DNA from: a virus
Direction: 5' to 3' (one strand)
DNA length: 22,628 nucleotides
Virus record (IMG/VR): IMGVR_UViG_3300026164_000002
Location: 1 to 22,628 of that record
Shown here: piece by piece, positions 14,749 to 22,628 of the stretch
How positions within the stretch are numbered: position 1 is the stretch's first letter
Layout of the letters: each line of letters opens with the position of its first letter
Position numbers and translations under genes: made by a program
The notes under the pieces: model-generated
Seen by the model: the letters and a program-made list of their open reading frames with translations, nothing else
Database searches by the model: none
What the model was told of the DNA's origin: nothing

Positions 14749-16566
14749 ATGAAGAGTTTTAATAGAGTAAATGTATTAGCTACCAAAGGAAACTTAGCAG
14801 TAAAAACTGCGGGGGAAACCGTATATACTAAGTATGGGGTTAATGCTAAGGAAGGGGAAGTTCTTGTTTTTAACCCTAAAACAAATAAAACATTAGGAGT
14901 AGGTGATTTGGCTACGGCTTCACATATATCGGTTGCGGTAGGTGTTAAGGAGCGTGGTAAAATGGCATTGAAGCATGTAAGCGGCAGTCGTTTTAATTTA
15001 AAGAATAGTAAGTTTACTGTAACTGCTACCACTCCATCTTGTGGGTGTCCGCAGGTTATTGATATCTTCCCTAGTTGTTTAGAGTGTGGAGAAACATATT
15101 CTATCAATGTACGGTTAGATGACTATTTGGTTCGTTCTCGATTTGACTTCAATGAGCAGTTAAATTATGTGTTTACTGAGCGTATCAAATGTACGGACTG
15201 TGATGATTGTACAGAGGAAGCTGATGCGGTTGCATGGTTGTCTGCGATTCGAGATAAAATCAATGATAAGTCACGGACTGCTTTGGAAGACCAAGTGTTA
15301 CCACGTGTAGGGTTTAATGCGGAGCAGTATCGCCCATTTAAAGCCTCTTTGCTTTATGACAACACGTTTACGTATACGTTACCTTTAGGTGATGATGATT
15401 GTGAGCAATGCAGTAATTTTGCTGCGGTTGCAGGAGCGTTGGTAGACGGTAAAACTTTCCAGTTTGTAAATACTGTAGACCCTTCGGATAACACTCAGAC
15501 TTTAGTAGAACAGAAGCAAGCGTTAGAAGATCAGTTGAACGAAGCATTGGACGGCACAGGTGGTTCTGCTTATATTACTACTTCTGATTTGGCATGTTGT
15601 CCTTTTAAGATTGAGATTAATACATGTGATTCGTCTTTTGAGCTTCATGACGAAAACGGAGCAGAGATTACTCCTGATGGGGGAGCAGCTACAAATCCAT
15701 TGACGGCATATACTAAAGAGGGTGCTTATAACTCTTGTTCTAACAATGATACTTCTATTACACCTACGGTAGGGCTCCGTATTTTTGTAGACCCTATTGA
15801 TTGGGCTGTAGAAGGAGATGGTTTGATTGATACTAATGAGGTAATTCCTAATATCTTTATTCGTAGAGCGGATGTAGAGCAATTAGGATATGGTTGGGAT
15901 AAAGCAAGTTTGCATGTACGAGAAGTATGTAAGCCTCAGAATATCCACGGCCAAGGTTTGTATTGGTTGGATAAGGAGCGTAAAATGAATCACACAGGGG
16001 GTTCAGGAAACAACCACCGTTATTCCAGTCGAAACATTGGACGTAACAATATTCCTGACAAATATTCTAAAGTACGTAATTTAATTACGAACTCAAAAGA
16101 GACTTATTGTGTGTACAACTGGCTTCAAGACTTTGAAGGCCGAGCGCAAGGAAGTAACATACGCTCAGTAGCACAGGATAACTTAACATGGTTATTGGTT
16201 CCTCAGAAGGATACTACTACTCAAACGAGTTTAGAGTTGTTTGGTAATAAGTTTAATCAGTTGGGTTATGCTATGGAGTTTGCGACATGTTTAGGTGTTG
16301 TTGATGATGTAGTGGAAGGAGCCACAGAAGCGGCTGAAGAAACTGTTGATGTATCAACTAATGACACTGTTGACCTTAGCGAATGTGAAGCCGTAACTTA
16401 TGAAGTTACTGGATTTACAAATGCAGAAACTGTAAGCATTTCGGATGCTGGGTCTTTAACCTTTACTCCAAGCGCAGCGGGAGAGTTTACGGTTGGATAC
16501 CAAGTGTTTTGTGATGGTATTTTAGTTGGCGGTGGTACTGTTTCAGGAACAGCGTCAGCAGCGTAG
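14749..16566 (+). CDS. Cys-rich virion protein with C-terminal Ig-like domain (605 aa)
   Basis: A 605-residue protein with about 18 cysteines, many paired: C98-G-C100, then C-L-E-C, C-T-D-C-D-D-C, C-E-Q-C and a C-C pair. The N-terminal part (MKSFNRVNVLATKGNLAVK) and the long mixed middle look like a tail or head-surface structural protein. From about residue 525 a low-complexity linker (EGATEAAEETVDVS) leads to a strand-rich domain ending GGGTVSGTASAA, which reads as an Ig-like add-on of the kind found on virion surface proteins. The gene is the last before a strong terminator, so it is the final member of the capsid transcription block and probably abundant. Tail tube/sheath, head fibre or collar are all possible. 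Confidence 0.75.
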   Translation: MKSFNRVNVLATKGNLAVKTAGETVYTKYGVNAKEGEVLVFNPKTNKTLGVGDLATASHISVAVGVKERGKMALKHVSGSRFNLKNSKFTVTATTPSCGCPQVIDIFPSCLECGETYSINVRLDDYLVRSRFDFNEQLNYVFTERIKCTDCDDCTEEADAVAWLSAIRDKINDKSRTALEDQVLPRVGFNAEQYRPFKASLLYDNTFTYTLPLGDDDCEQCSNFAAVAGALVDGKTFQFVNTVDPSDNTQTLVEQKQALEDQLNEALDGTGGSAYITTSDLACCPFKIEINTCDSSFELHDENGAEITPDGGAATNPLTAYTKEGAYNSCSNNDTSITPTVGLRIFVDPIDWAVEGDGLIDTNEVIPNIFIRRADVEQLGYGWDKASLHVREVCKPQNIHGQGLYWLDKERKMNHTGGSGNNHRYSSRNIGRNNIPDKYSKVRNLITNSKETYCVYNWLQDFEGRAQGSNIRSVAQDNLTWLLVPQKDTTTQTSLELFGNKFNQLGYAMEFATCLGVVDDVVEGATEAAEETVDVSTNDTVDLSECEAVTYEVTGFTNAETVSISDAGSLTFTPSAAGEFTVGYQVFCDGILVGGGTVSGTASAA

Positions 16567-16578
16567 TAATAATAAATA

Positions 16579-16606
16579 GCAAGGCTCTTCGGGGTCTTGC
16601 TTTTTT
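16579..16606 (+). terminator. Intrinsic terminator with UUCG tetraloop
   Basis: GCAAGGCTC (16579-16587), loop TTCG (16588-16591), GGGTCTTGC (16592-16600), then six T (16601-16606). The stem pairs throughout with G-U wobbles, and the C(UUCG)G loop is an especially stable one. It ends the scaffold-to-605 aa transcription block. No promoter of the window's type is visible before the next gene at 16629. Confidence 0.85.
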
Positions 16607-16628
16607 ACAACTAAAAAACAAAATAATC

Positions 16629-16871
16629 ATGGCAAAGCCGAATATAAATATAAAGCAGTCTGCGGGGATTGTAGATAAAGACGGAAAAGCTTTCCGTAGT
16701 TTTGATGCTATTCTTAAAGCGGTACACTGTAATTTCAAAATACACCCTGAGTTACCTGCTATTGAGATGAGAGATATTTCAACAGGGGAAATTAAATTTG
16801 TTGTAGTAGAAGATGGGTCTTTATCTTTTTACGACACCTATGCAGAAGTGTGTACGGCTAAAAACTCATAG
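16629..16871 (+). CDS. Small unknown protein, tail-side module (80 aa)
   Basis: First gene after the terminator; ATG preceded by AACAAAATAATC. An 80-residue protein: a basic N-terminus (MAKPNINIKQSAGIVDKDGK), then a helix and alternating strands (IEMRDISTGEIKFVVVEDGSLSFYD). Two cysteines. It ends 2 bp before the Cys-rich 163 aa gene, so they are surely co-transcribed. No family recognised; a small virion or chaperone-type protein for the tail fibres is possible. Confidence 0.72.
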   Translation: MAKPNINIKQSAGIVDKDGKAFRSFDAILKAVHCNFKIHPELPAIEMRDISTGEIKFVVVEDGSLSFYDTYAEVCTAKNS

Positions 16872-16873
16872 GA

Positions 16874-17365
16874 ATGCAATGTGGATGTATCAAAAACATA
16901 TACAATGCTTATGTAAGCAATAATGGCTGTAAGGAGTTAATATACGAAGACAGCAGTTTATGGATGGAAGAAACTGGGTATTCTATACCTGAATCTTATG
17001 ATGTTACAATAACTACTCCTAATGGAGCGGTTAAGACATTAGACTTAAAGGTTGGTTGCAGGAATAAAATTACCTCAGCCGACCTTTTTACGTCTAACGG
17101 GCTTTGTTTAGAAGATGGTATTTATTGTTTTGAAGTAGAGAGTTGCGGAGTTAAGTATAAGATTAACAAAGCCTTTTTATGTAATACAGAATGTTCTTTA
17201 TCTAAATTTATAGCGTTAAATGATAATTTTGAAAAAGTTGTTTACTACAATAGTTTAATAGAAGCGGTTAAGTCTAATGCTGAGTTAGGTAATGTAATAG
17301 AAGCTAACAAGATTTTAGATTATCTGAATCGTCAATTTGAAAATTTGAATTGTGAAAATTGTTAA
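16874..17365 (+). CDS. Cys-rich phage protein (163 aa)
   Basis: A 163-residue protein with 11 cysteines, beginning MQCGC and ending NLNCENC. The core (SYDVTITTPNGAVKTLDL, then LCLEDGIYCFEVESCGVKYK) is a series of beta strands with a 'Asp-Gly-Ile-Tyr-Cys-Phe ... Ser-Cys-Gly' block, a pattern I associate with small tail-module proteins of Bacteroidota phages. The C-terminal 45 residues are helical (SLIEAVKSNAELGNVIEANK). There is no signal peptide. It overlaps the next gene by 14 bp. Probable structural or assembly protein of the tail apparatus; the cysteines may bind metal or form disulphides after cell lysis. Confidence 0.75.
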   Translation: MQCGCIKNIYNAYVSNNGCKELIYEDSSLWMEETGYSIPESYDVTITTPNGAVKTLDLKVGCRNKITSADLFTSNGLCLEDGIYCFEVESCGVKYKINKAFLCNTECSLSKFIALNDNFEKVVYYNSLIEAVKSNAELGNVIEANKILDYLNRQFENLNCENC

Positions 17366-18170
17366 TAGAGACGGTTGTAGAAATCATACAGATACAGGAT
17401 GTTATAAGCTTAGACCTTCTGAACTTAGGGATGTAGTAATTGACATTTCTTATTCGATAGGGAACTTTGGTAAGGAATGGATACAAGAATTAGAATGGGG
17501 TTACTCTAAGGAGACGAAGAAACCTAAAACTTATTATGTCCTAAGTCTTTACAAAGACATCATAATAAAGCACATGAATGCCTTACGATTAGAGCATCGG
17601 CCTTGTTTAAGTGACTGTGAGATACAAAGAGTTATAGAAAAGGCAAGGATAGAAACAGGGAAAATAAAGTGTGGGGAAAATGTAGATTTACAAGAAGTTG
17701 ATAGAACGGGTATGGATGCAAGTGAATCGTGTGTGCCTTATGAACTTTGGGAAAAAGCAAAATACATTAAATTACCTAAGATAACGCCCACTGTAGAATT
17801 AAAAGAGTGTCTTAGGTTTGCATATGAGGTTGAAGTAATTTCGAGCAAAGAGAAAGCTTGTGAAATTATTTATGACCTATCGGTTATCCAAAGAGATGTT
17901 TGCAATATAGAATATACAGTTGATGTAGATTTAAACAAATGTCAATTAGAATACCAAACTATTGTAGAAAACAACCAATGTGAAATTAAATTAGATAACT
18001 ACATAAAGATGAGGGAGTGTGGTTTGTCTTATGAAGTGATAAGTGATTTGGTTGAGTGTTCTATTACTCCTATATATGAAGGGGAGTCGGGTAACATTTT
18101 ATTAAAAACACCACAGGGCAACACATATAATTATAACGAACTTAATTCTTTAGGAAAGATTAATAAATAA
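17352..18170 (+). CDS. Cys-repeat protein with 13-residue period (272 aa)
   Basis: Starts with GTG inside the end of the previous gene (14-bp overlap); the next in-frame ATG is codon 74, so GTG is preferred. The N-terminal half is mixed and helical (GKEWIQELEWGYSKETKK; CEIQRVIEKARIETG). From residue 153 the cysteines become periodic: C153, C170, C184, C197, C210, C223, C236. The last four intervals are exactly 13 residues, each unit reading roughly C-x-[IL]-x-[YL]-x, as in CNIEYTVDVDLNK, CQLEYQTIVENNQ and CGLSYEVISDLVE. This suggests a small beta-solenoid or ladder with a cysteine stack. There are 13 cysteines in all. Located just before the giant gene; a fibre-associated or baseplate-like role is inferred. 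Confidence 0.75.
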   Translation: MKIVNRDGCRNHTDTGCYKLRPSELRDVVIDISYSIGNFGKEWIQELEWGYSKETKKPKTYYVLSLYKDIIIKHMNALRLEHRPCLSDCEIQRVIEKARIETGKIKCGENVDLQEVDRTGMDASESCVPYELWEKAKYIKLPKITPTVELKECLRFAYEVEVISSKEKACEIIYDLSVIQRDVCNIEYTVDVDLNKCQLEYQTIVENNQCEIKLDNYIKMRECGLSYEVISDLVECSITPIYEGESGNILLKTPQGNTYNYNELNSLGKINK

Positions 18171-18173
18171 GAA

Positions 18174-21100
18174 ATGGCAGCTTTAGAATATACTATACAC
18201 CTTAACGATATATCTGCGGTAGGCGCAACTTGTAATGATTTCAACATAGAGTGGGAAGACGACTTATCATGTGGTAACATTACTTGTATTATAAATGATA
18301 ACGTATTAAAAGTACAAATTCCTGAATCGTGTAAGAATGAGTGTGTAGAGGCACTTATAACATGTGCGGAGCCTTGTACTAATTGCGAACCTTTACGACT
18401 TACTATTTGCCCGTGTGAGACAGATGCAGATTGTGACGATTGTTCTTCTTGTATAGATAACATGTGCGTATCTATATGTAAGGACGATGAGTTCTGTTCA
18501 GAGGGGCAATGTAAGGAATGTGATGATGAGAACCCATGCCCTGACGGTCGGGTTTGTGTAGGCGGAGAATGTGTTTGTCCTCCTGGGCTCGTTGAGAACG
18601 ATAGGGGAGAATGCGTACCTTGTTTACCTGAAACTACACCAAACTGTTACATTTGTACTCCTGATGGTATTGTGCCTAAAGAATGTCCTGATGGTCAGGT
18701 GTGTAATCCTAACACAGGCGATTGTGTAGATTGTATAGGCTCTGGTGATTGCGGGGAAAATGAAAAATGCGAAGGTGGTGACTGTGTATGTGAAGAAGGT
18801 TATCGTAGAGACCCTGTAACAGGGGAATGTATCCCATTGCCTGATTGTGATGAAGATGCGGATTGTCCTCCTTGCTTTGTTTGTAATGAGTTTGGGGATT
18901 GTGTACCTAAAGAATGTCCTGACGGTCAAGTTTGTGTTGATGGGGAATGTAAAACTCCTTGCGAAGATGGTACAGACTGCCCTGATGGGTTTGGTTGTAA
19001 TCCTGATACGGGTTTTTGTGAGGAATGTGCAGACCAAGATTGCTCCACTCCTGATTGTGATAATTTGTTAGGGTGTAATTGCAACAGTTCGGGAGATTGT
19101 GTAGATTCTGATAATTGTGGTAACCAAACATGTAATAATGTGTTTGACTGTCCTGAGGGATGTGTTTGTTATAAAGGGGAATGTGTAGATTGTAGTAATT
19201 TTGCATGTGACGGATGTACTATACCAGGGTGTGAGTGTATAAACGGGGATGATTGTGTATCTGACCCTGACTATACATGTGAAGATGAGGTTCGTGTGTA
19301 TAAAAAAGATGCGGAGTGTGATTTAATCGGGGAAGCTACATTAAAAGATAATTGTGCTTGTGACCCTATTACATTAACATGGAAAGCTATTAGTACAGGG
19401 ACTGAGGAAGATAATCGAGTTCAGGTTAGTTTTGAATTTAATGCACGAAAAGGAAAAGCTTCTAATTACAACTCTGCTGTACAACTACCTACATTAGATA
19501 ACACTTCTAATGCGAATATTGCGGATAATGATGTTCCTGAATCAGGGGCGGTTACTTTAGTTCAAGAAATAACAGTAGTTCGTATTGACGAGAATGGTAA
19601 TACAATTCCAAATACCCAGGCAGTTGAAGTTATGTTTGATGAAACATTAGACTTTTCTGATTCGGCTAGTCAAACAATAAACTCACTTTGGGTTTATAAG
19701 CGAGGGGAGGAAATTGTTTTAAATTCCGAGGACCACCGAATTATTGGGGTAAGAGTAAAAGCAGTTCAAAATGATGACTTTAACTTTGAGAACCGAAGTG
19801 GTTGTGTATATGAGAGTTCTAACACAATAGGGTCTATTTCTGTATCTTCCACTCGATATTCATCTTTAGTATCAGGCGACTTATCTATATTCAATTCTTT
19901 TGTAAGTTTGTTTAGTGATAATGCAAGAAACCCTTTATTTAAGTGGTTTAGAAAAAGCCCTAACGCTGCTTCTTATAATAATTTGACTGATGTATTTAGA
20001 AAAGTGTACAAATCTGACATAGGCGGAGGTGTATACAGAGATACTTTATTTGGGCCTGACGAAATTCCTGCGTTAAATAATACTGATTTAGAACCTTTTG
20101 AAGGTGAATTGTGGTCAGGTTACAGTTATGCTTTGGAAGTAGATTGTGCTTGTGGGGATAATTATGATAACTTCGGTAAAGTTGCTTTTTGTCAGCCTGA
20201 AAATTTAGAGCGCACGCTTAACTCATGTAATACGACTATACAGTTAGGGTCGTTTACAGTATGTGATGTTAATGAGGATGTTACTCAGTTTAGTAATGTT
20301 CCTGGTAAAGCGCAAGTCTTTTTTGATTTGTACTTAAACGGTCAAGTGTTTGGCACGTATAAGCATGATGAGGGGACTAATCAAATTTTAAATGTTGATG
20401 ATGCTAATGAAAGTTTGTTTGATGAACATTCTTTAGTAAACAGTGAAGAAATCACTTCGGCAAAATTAGTTCAACGCACATCAGAAACTGAATTGTGTGT
20501 ACAGGAAATAGATATTCCTGCTTTAGCAGATAGAGAAGTTACTATTTATGATATTAAGTGTAATGAAGGGGATAATTATAGAGTAGAAATAGAGGCAGAC
20601 CAAACCCCTTCGGATATAGATAGAATTGTAGATTGGGGGAATGTTGTAAACGGTATATTTTCTAAAGCCTTCCCTAAAGGGAGCCCAGCCTCTTTTGAGG
20701 TTATATTTGACGATGGGTGTTCTAAGGCAGTTACTTTAAACCCAAGTTGTTGTGATTCAAGAAATATTATATCTACAGGAATACCAGCAGTATCGGAGGG
20801 GAGCCCTATTCCTATGGGTTTTGAAGCCGTTAATTTAGCATCTCCTTTGACTTATGTCGTATATCCTCCTACATTACCTTCCTTTAACGGAACGGCCCCT
20901 AGTCAAACTAATTTTAATATCACAATACCTGCTAATAGGGTAGAGAAAGGAGATTACAGAGTAGTGTTTACAGATGGTACTCCTGACTGTAATAATATTG
21001 AGGTTATTGTAAATGTAGATTTCTTAGCTCAAAATGAGCCTGAGGTTATAACAAATACAGGGGAATTTAGTTTTTGCGAGGGGGGTTCGGTTGAAGTGTT

Positions 21101-22628
21101 TGTAAACATGGAGTCTGAGGCTATTGGGGGAACACTAAAATATACACGAACCGATTTAAGTTCGGCGGGCAGTCCAACCACTCAAGGAACAGTGGCAATA
21201 GACAGTGGCCAAGTATTGATTGAAGAAGTTACTAAAGAAACAGCTTTCCAATTCACATCTTTAGAAAAGAATGGACAAGAGGTATTCTTTAATGTACCTG
21301 TAACAATAGAAGAAAAAGCTAAACCTACCGTATCTTCTTTTACGGTGGAAGAATCTTCTATTTGTTTGACGGATGATGTAGTTATAAACATTGAAGGTAC
21401 TCCAAACAGTACTGTATCGCTTAATCAAGGTATAGGGGATGTTATTTTAAACGCTTCGGGAGAAGCTACGGTAACACATACTCCTGAAACTACGGGTACG
21501 ATTCAGTATTCTGTGGTTGGGTTGAGTTCCGATAGTTGTCCTAGAGAAAACGTATCTAGTCCAAATGCAGTAGTTACTGTTTCAGAGGGCCCAACGATTG
21601 ATGCTTCGGCTGAATGTGAAAACTCAAATCCTAATTCTGATAAAACATTAACATGGGAAGTAGGGGACACAGGAGGTACTTTTGCTGCATTTGAAACAGA
21701 TAATGAAACTAACACATTAAGTGTGAGTGGAGGAAATAATGGAGATGGTACTTCTACTTATACAGTAACAGTACCTGCATCTTCTGAGATAGAGGTAGTT
21801 ACAGGGGAGTACACAAATGCGAGTGGTTGTAAAGTTGTAGCTTTACAAGCAGTTCCTACTAATTGTGCTTGTCCTAACTTAGATGTAGATGGTACGGCAA
21901 CTTCGGTTTGCGAAGGCAGCGGAGATAATATCGTATTTACAATTAACGAGGTTGTTGTGGAAGGAGTTACTTATGGAACAGGCGATATTTCGGTAAGTTG
22001 GAGAGATTTGTCGGGAACAGAAGTATCTACAAGTAATCCTTACAATTATGACAGCACAGGAGAAGCTGCGGGAAATATTCAATTCTTATATGAAGTGACG
22101 ATAGAAACAGGAGCTCATGACGGATGTTCTACTAACGGTTCTGTAACAGGGAGTGTATTATCTCCTCAGCAAGTAGATATTGCAGTAAGTGGAACTACGG
22201 GTAGTTTTGATGGAACATTGTGTGACGGAGGGGCTATGGAGTTTATTTCTACTATTGAAAGTCCTACAGATACGTACAGTTGGAAGATTGATGGAGCTGA
22301 GGTAGGAACAAGTAGGACTTATACGTTTAATGAGGCTGCACAAGCTTCTAACTATGTACTTAGTGTAGAGGTAGAGGATGAAAATGGATGTACGTCAGAA
22401 GATGACCAAGAAATATTTGTTACGTCTTGTGGGTGTGCAGTTCAGTATGTAGATATTCCAGGGGCTCCAACTTTAGACTTTATTGAGTTTACAGATGGGC
22501 AGCGTATTAGTTTAAGTGACTTACAAGTAGGGGTGTTTCCTGAATTAGCAGCGGGGGATACTAAAAATGATGCAATAGTTACTCAAATAGAAAACTCGTT
22601 ATCTGCTAATAATGATTCAGGCAGTGTT
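18174..22628 (+). CDS. Giant Cys-rich, Ig-domain virion/adhesin-like protein (partial, at least 1485 aa)
   Basis: The frame is open from the ATG at 18174 to the window end; I read every codon to check for stops. Residues 1-395 hold about 69 cysteines in C-x-D-x-D-C / C-P-D-G-x-x-C / G-x-C-x-C patterns, resembling disulphide-rich EGF- or Dickkopf-like modules. A strand-rich region with a helical insert follows (about 575-640, e.g. NPLFKWFRKSPN). From about 950 come Ig-like domains opened by [ST]-x-C-x-x-[GD] at C968, C1064, C1246 and C1350 (C1148 is a less exact match), spaced about 85-105 residues apart, as in Bacteroidota surface adhesins. C-[AG]-C motifs at 394, 658, 1231 and 1419 fall near domain edges. 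There is no signal peptide, as expected for a virion part. Likely a tail fibre or host-contact protein. Confidence 0.85.
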   Translation, partial: MAALEYTIHLNDISAVGATCNDFNIEWEDDLSCGNITCIINDNVLKVQIPESCKNECVEALITCAEPCTNCEPLRLTICPCETDADCDDCSSCIDNMCVSICKDDEFCSEGQCKECDDENPCPDGRVCVGGECVCPPGLVENDRGECVPCLPETTPNCYICTPDGIVPKECPDGQVCNPNTGDCVDCIGSGDCGENEKCEGGDCVCEEGYRRDPVTGECIPLPDCDEDADCPPCFVCNEFGDCVPKECPDGQVCVDGECKTPCEDGTDCPDGFGCNPDTGFCEECADQDCSTPDCDNLLGCNCNSSGDCVDSDNCGNQTCNNVFDCPEGCVCYKGECVDCSNFACDGCTIPGCECINGDDCVSDPDYTCEDEVRVYKKDAECDLIGEATLKDNCACDPITLTWKAISTGTEEDNRVQVSFEFNARKGKASNYNSAVQLPTLDNTSNANIADNDVPESGAVTLVQEITVVRIDENGNTIPNTQAVEVMFDETLDFSDSASQTINSLWVYKRGEEIVLNSEDHRIIGVRVKAVQNDDFNFENRSGCVYESSNTIGSISVSSTRYSSLVSGDLSIFNSFVSLFSDNARNPLFKWFRKSPNAASYNNLTDVFRKVYKSDIGGGVYRDTLFGPDEIPALNNTDLEPFEGELWSGYSYALEVDCACGDNYDNFGKVAFCQPENLERTLNSCNTTIQLGSFTVCDVNEDVTQFSNVPGKAQVFFDLYLNGQVFGTYKHDEGTNQILNVDDANESLFDEHSLVNSEEITSAKLVQRTSETELCVQEIDIPALADREVTIYDIKCNEGDNYRVEIEADQTPSDIDRIVDWGNVVNGIFSKAFPKGSPASFEVIFDDGCSKAVTLNPSCCDSRNIISTGIPAVSEGSPIPMGFEAVNLASPLTYVVYPPTLPSFNGTAPSQTNFNITIPANRVEKGDYRVVFTDGTPDCNNIEVIVNVDFLAQNEPEVITNTGEFSFCEGGSVEVFVNMESEAIGGTLKYTRTDLSSAGSPTTQGTVAIDSGQVLIEEVTKETAFQFTSLEKNGQEVFFNVPVTIEEKAKPTVSSFTVEESSICLTDDVVINIEGTPNSTVSLNQGIGDVILNASGEATVTHTPETTGTIQYSVVGLSSDSCPRENVSSPNAVVTVSEGPTIDASAECENSNPNSDKTLTWEVGDTGGTFAAFETDNETNTLSVSGGNNGDGTSTYTVTVPASSEIEVVTGEYTNASGCKVVALQAVPTNCACPNLDVDGTATSVCEGSGDNIVFTINEVVVEGVTYGTGDISVSWRDLSGTEVSTSNPYNYDSTGEAAGNIQFLYEVTIETGAHDGCSTNGSVTGSVLSPQQVDIAVSGTTGSFDGTLCDGGAMEFISTIESPTDTYSWKIDGAEVGTSRTYTFNEAAQASNYVLSVEVEDENGCTSEDDQEIFVTSCGCAVQYVDIPGAPTLDFIEFTDGQRISLSDLQVGVFPELAAGDTKNDAIVTQIENSLSANNDSGSV
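18675..18935 (+). repeat. Internal repeat in the Cys-rich region (30-bp unit, two copies)
   Basis: Copies at 18675-18704 and 18906-18935 both encode PKECPDGQVC and differ only at third codon positions (GAT/GAC, CAG/CAA, GTG/GTT). The spacing is 231 bp, or 77 residues. Conserved protein with silent differences points to an old, selected module duplication rather than a recent copy. Confidence 0.7.

Noticed and set aside
14733-15107. Minus-strand frame of 124 codons opposite the 605 aa gene
   Set aside because: It lies opposite a well-supported gene, has no promoter or leader motif, and its composition is that of an antisense shadow.
17341-17347. Slippery heptamer AAATTTG in frame near the end of the 163 aa gene, suggesting -1 frameshifting into the next gene
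   Set aside because: The -1 frame meets a stop within a few codons; the 272 aa gene is in the other frame and has its own GTG start.
18624-19037. Minus-strand frame of 137 codons, rich in Thr, Ile, Phe and Arg
   Set aside because: It is the antisense of the cysteine-rich repeats, where the scarcity of stops follows from the codon pattern; the plus frame is open for 1485 codons.
1-22628. tRNA genes, CRISPR arrays, insertion sequences, integrase or attachment sites
   Set aside because: No cloverleaf, regular spaced repeat array, transposase/integrase motif or matching terminal repeats were seen when reading either strand.

Overview
The window looks like part of the genome of a tailed double-stranded DNA phage that infects a Bacteroidota (probably flavobacterial) host. 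The evidence is: a large terminase with an intact ATPase/nuclease layout, followed directly by a very large portal-like protein, an acidic scaffold-like protein and a major-capsid-like protein; AT-rich DNA with no Shine-Dalgarno boxes but A-rich AAC-repeat leaders before start codons; and promoter-like sites of the Bacteroidota kind (TTTGG, 19 bp, TAT-rich -10 element). The sizes of terminase (784 aa), portal (839 aa) and capsid protein (523 aa), and an HU/IHF-like gene nearby, fit crAss-like phages (Crassvirales, e.g. relatives of Cellulophaga podoviruses). That placement is from memory of family features, not from a search.

Layout. Positions 1-1864 hold three leftward (minus-strand) genes: a partial gene off the left edge, a 101 aa unknown, and a 351 aa protein with helix-turn-helix-like segments. 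Positions 1902-2062 are a divergent control region with back-to-back promoters of the same architecture. From 2089 everything runs rightward. 2089-5228 is a packed row of nine small genes: an unknown, an HU-like DNA-binding protein, an unknown, a membrane-anchored Cys-rich protein, a DUF1573-like protein, a 41 aa microprotein and others. It is interrupted at 4319-4373 by a terminator-like RNA hairpin. Then come the large terminase (5225-7579) and portal (7569-10088).

A second rightward promoter at 10139-10171 precedes the scaffold-like gene, the capsid gene, two probable head-completion/adaptor genes and a 605 aa Cys-rich virion candidate. This block ends in a UUCG-loop terminator at 16579-16606. 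From 16629 there are three small genes and then a giant open reading frame of at least 1485 codons that runs off the right edge. It encodes a protein with an extremely cysteine-rich front (about 69 Cys in roughly 395 residues) followed by Ig-like domains like those of Bacteroidota surface adhesins.

The genes work together as a DNA packaging and virion assembly module. The terminase drives DNA through the portal into a head built from capsid protein on a scaffold; adaptor-type proteins close the head, and the Cys-rich and Ig-like proteins are probably tail or fibre parts that contact the host. The least ordinary features are the four promoter-like sites with identical 19-bp spacing, the run of Cys-rich proteins from 14749 to the window end (including a regular 13-residue Cys repeat), and several palindromes and iterated 9-mers around the leftward operon.
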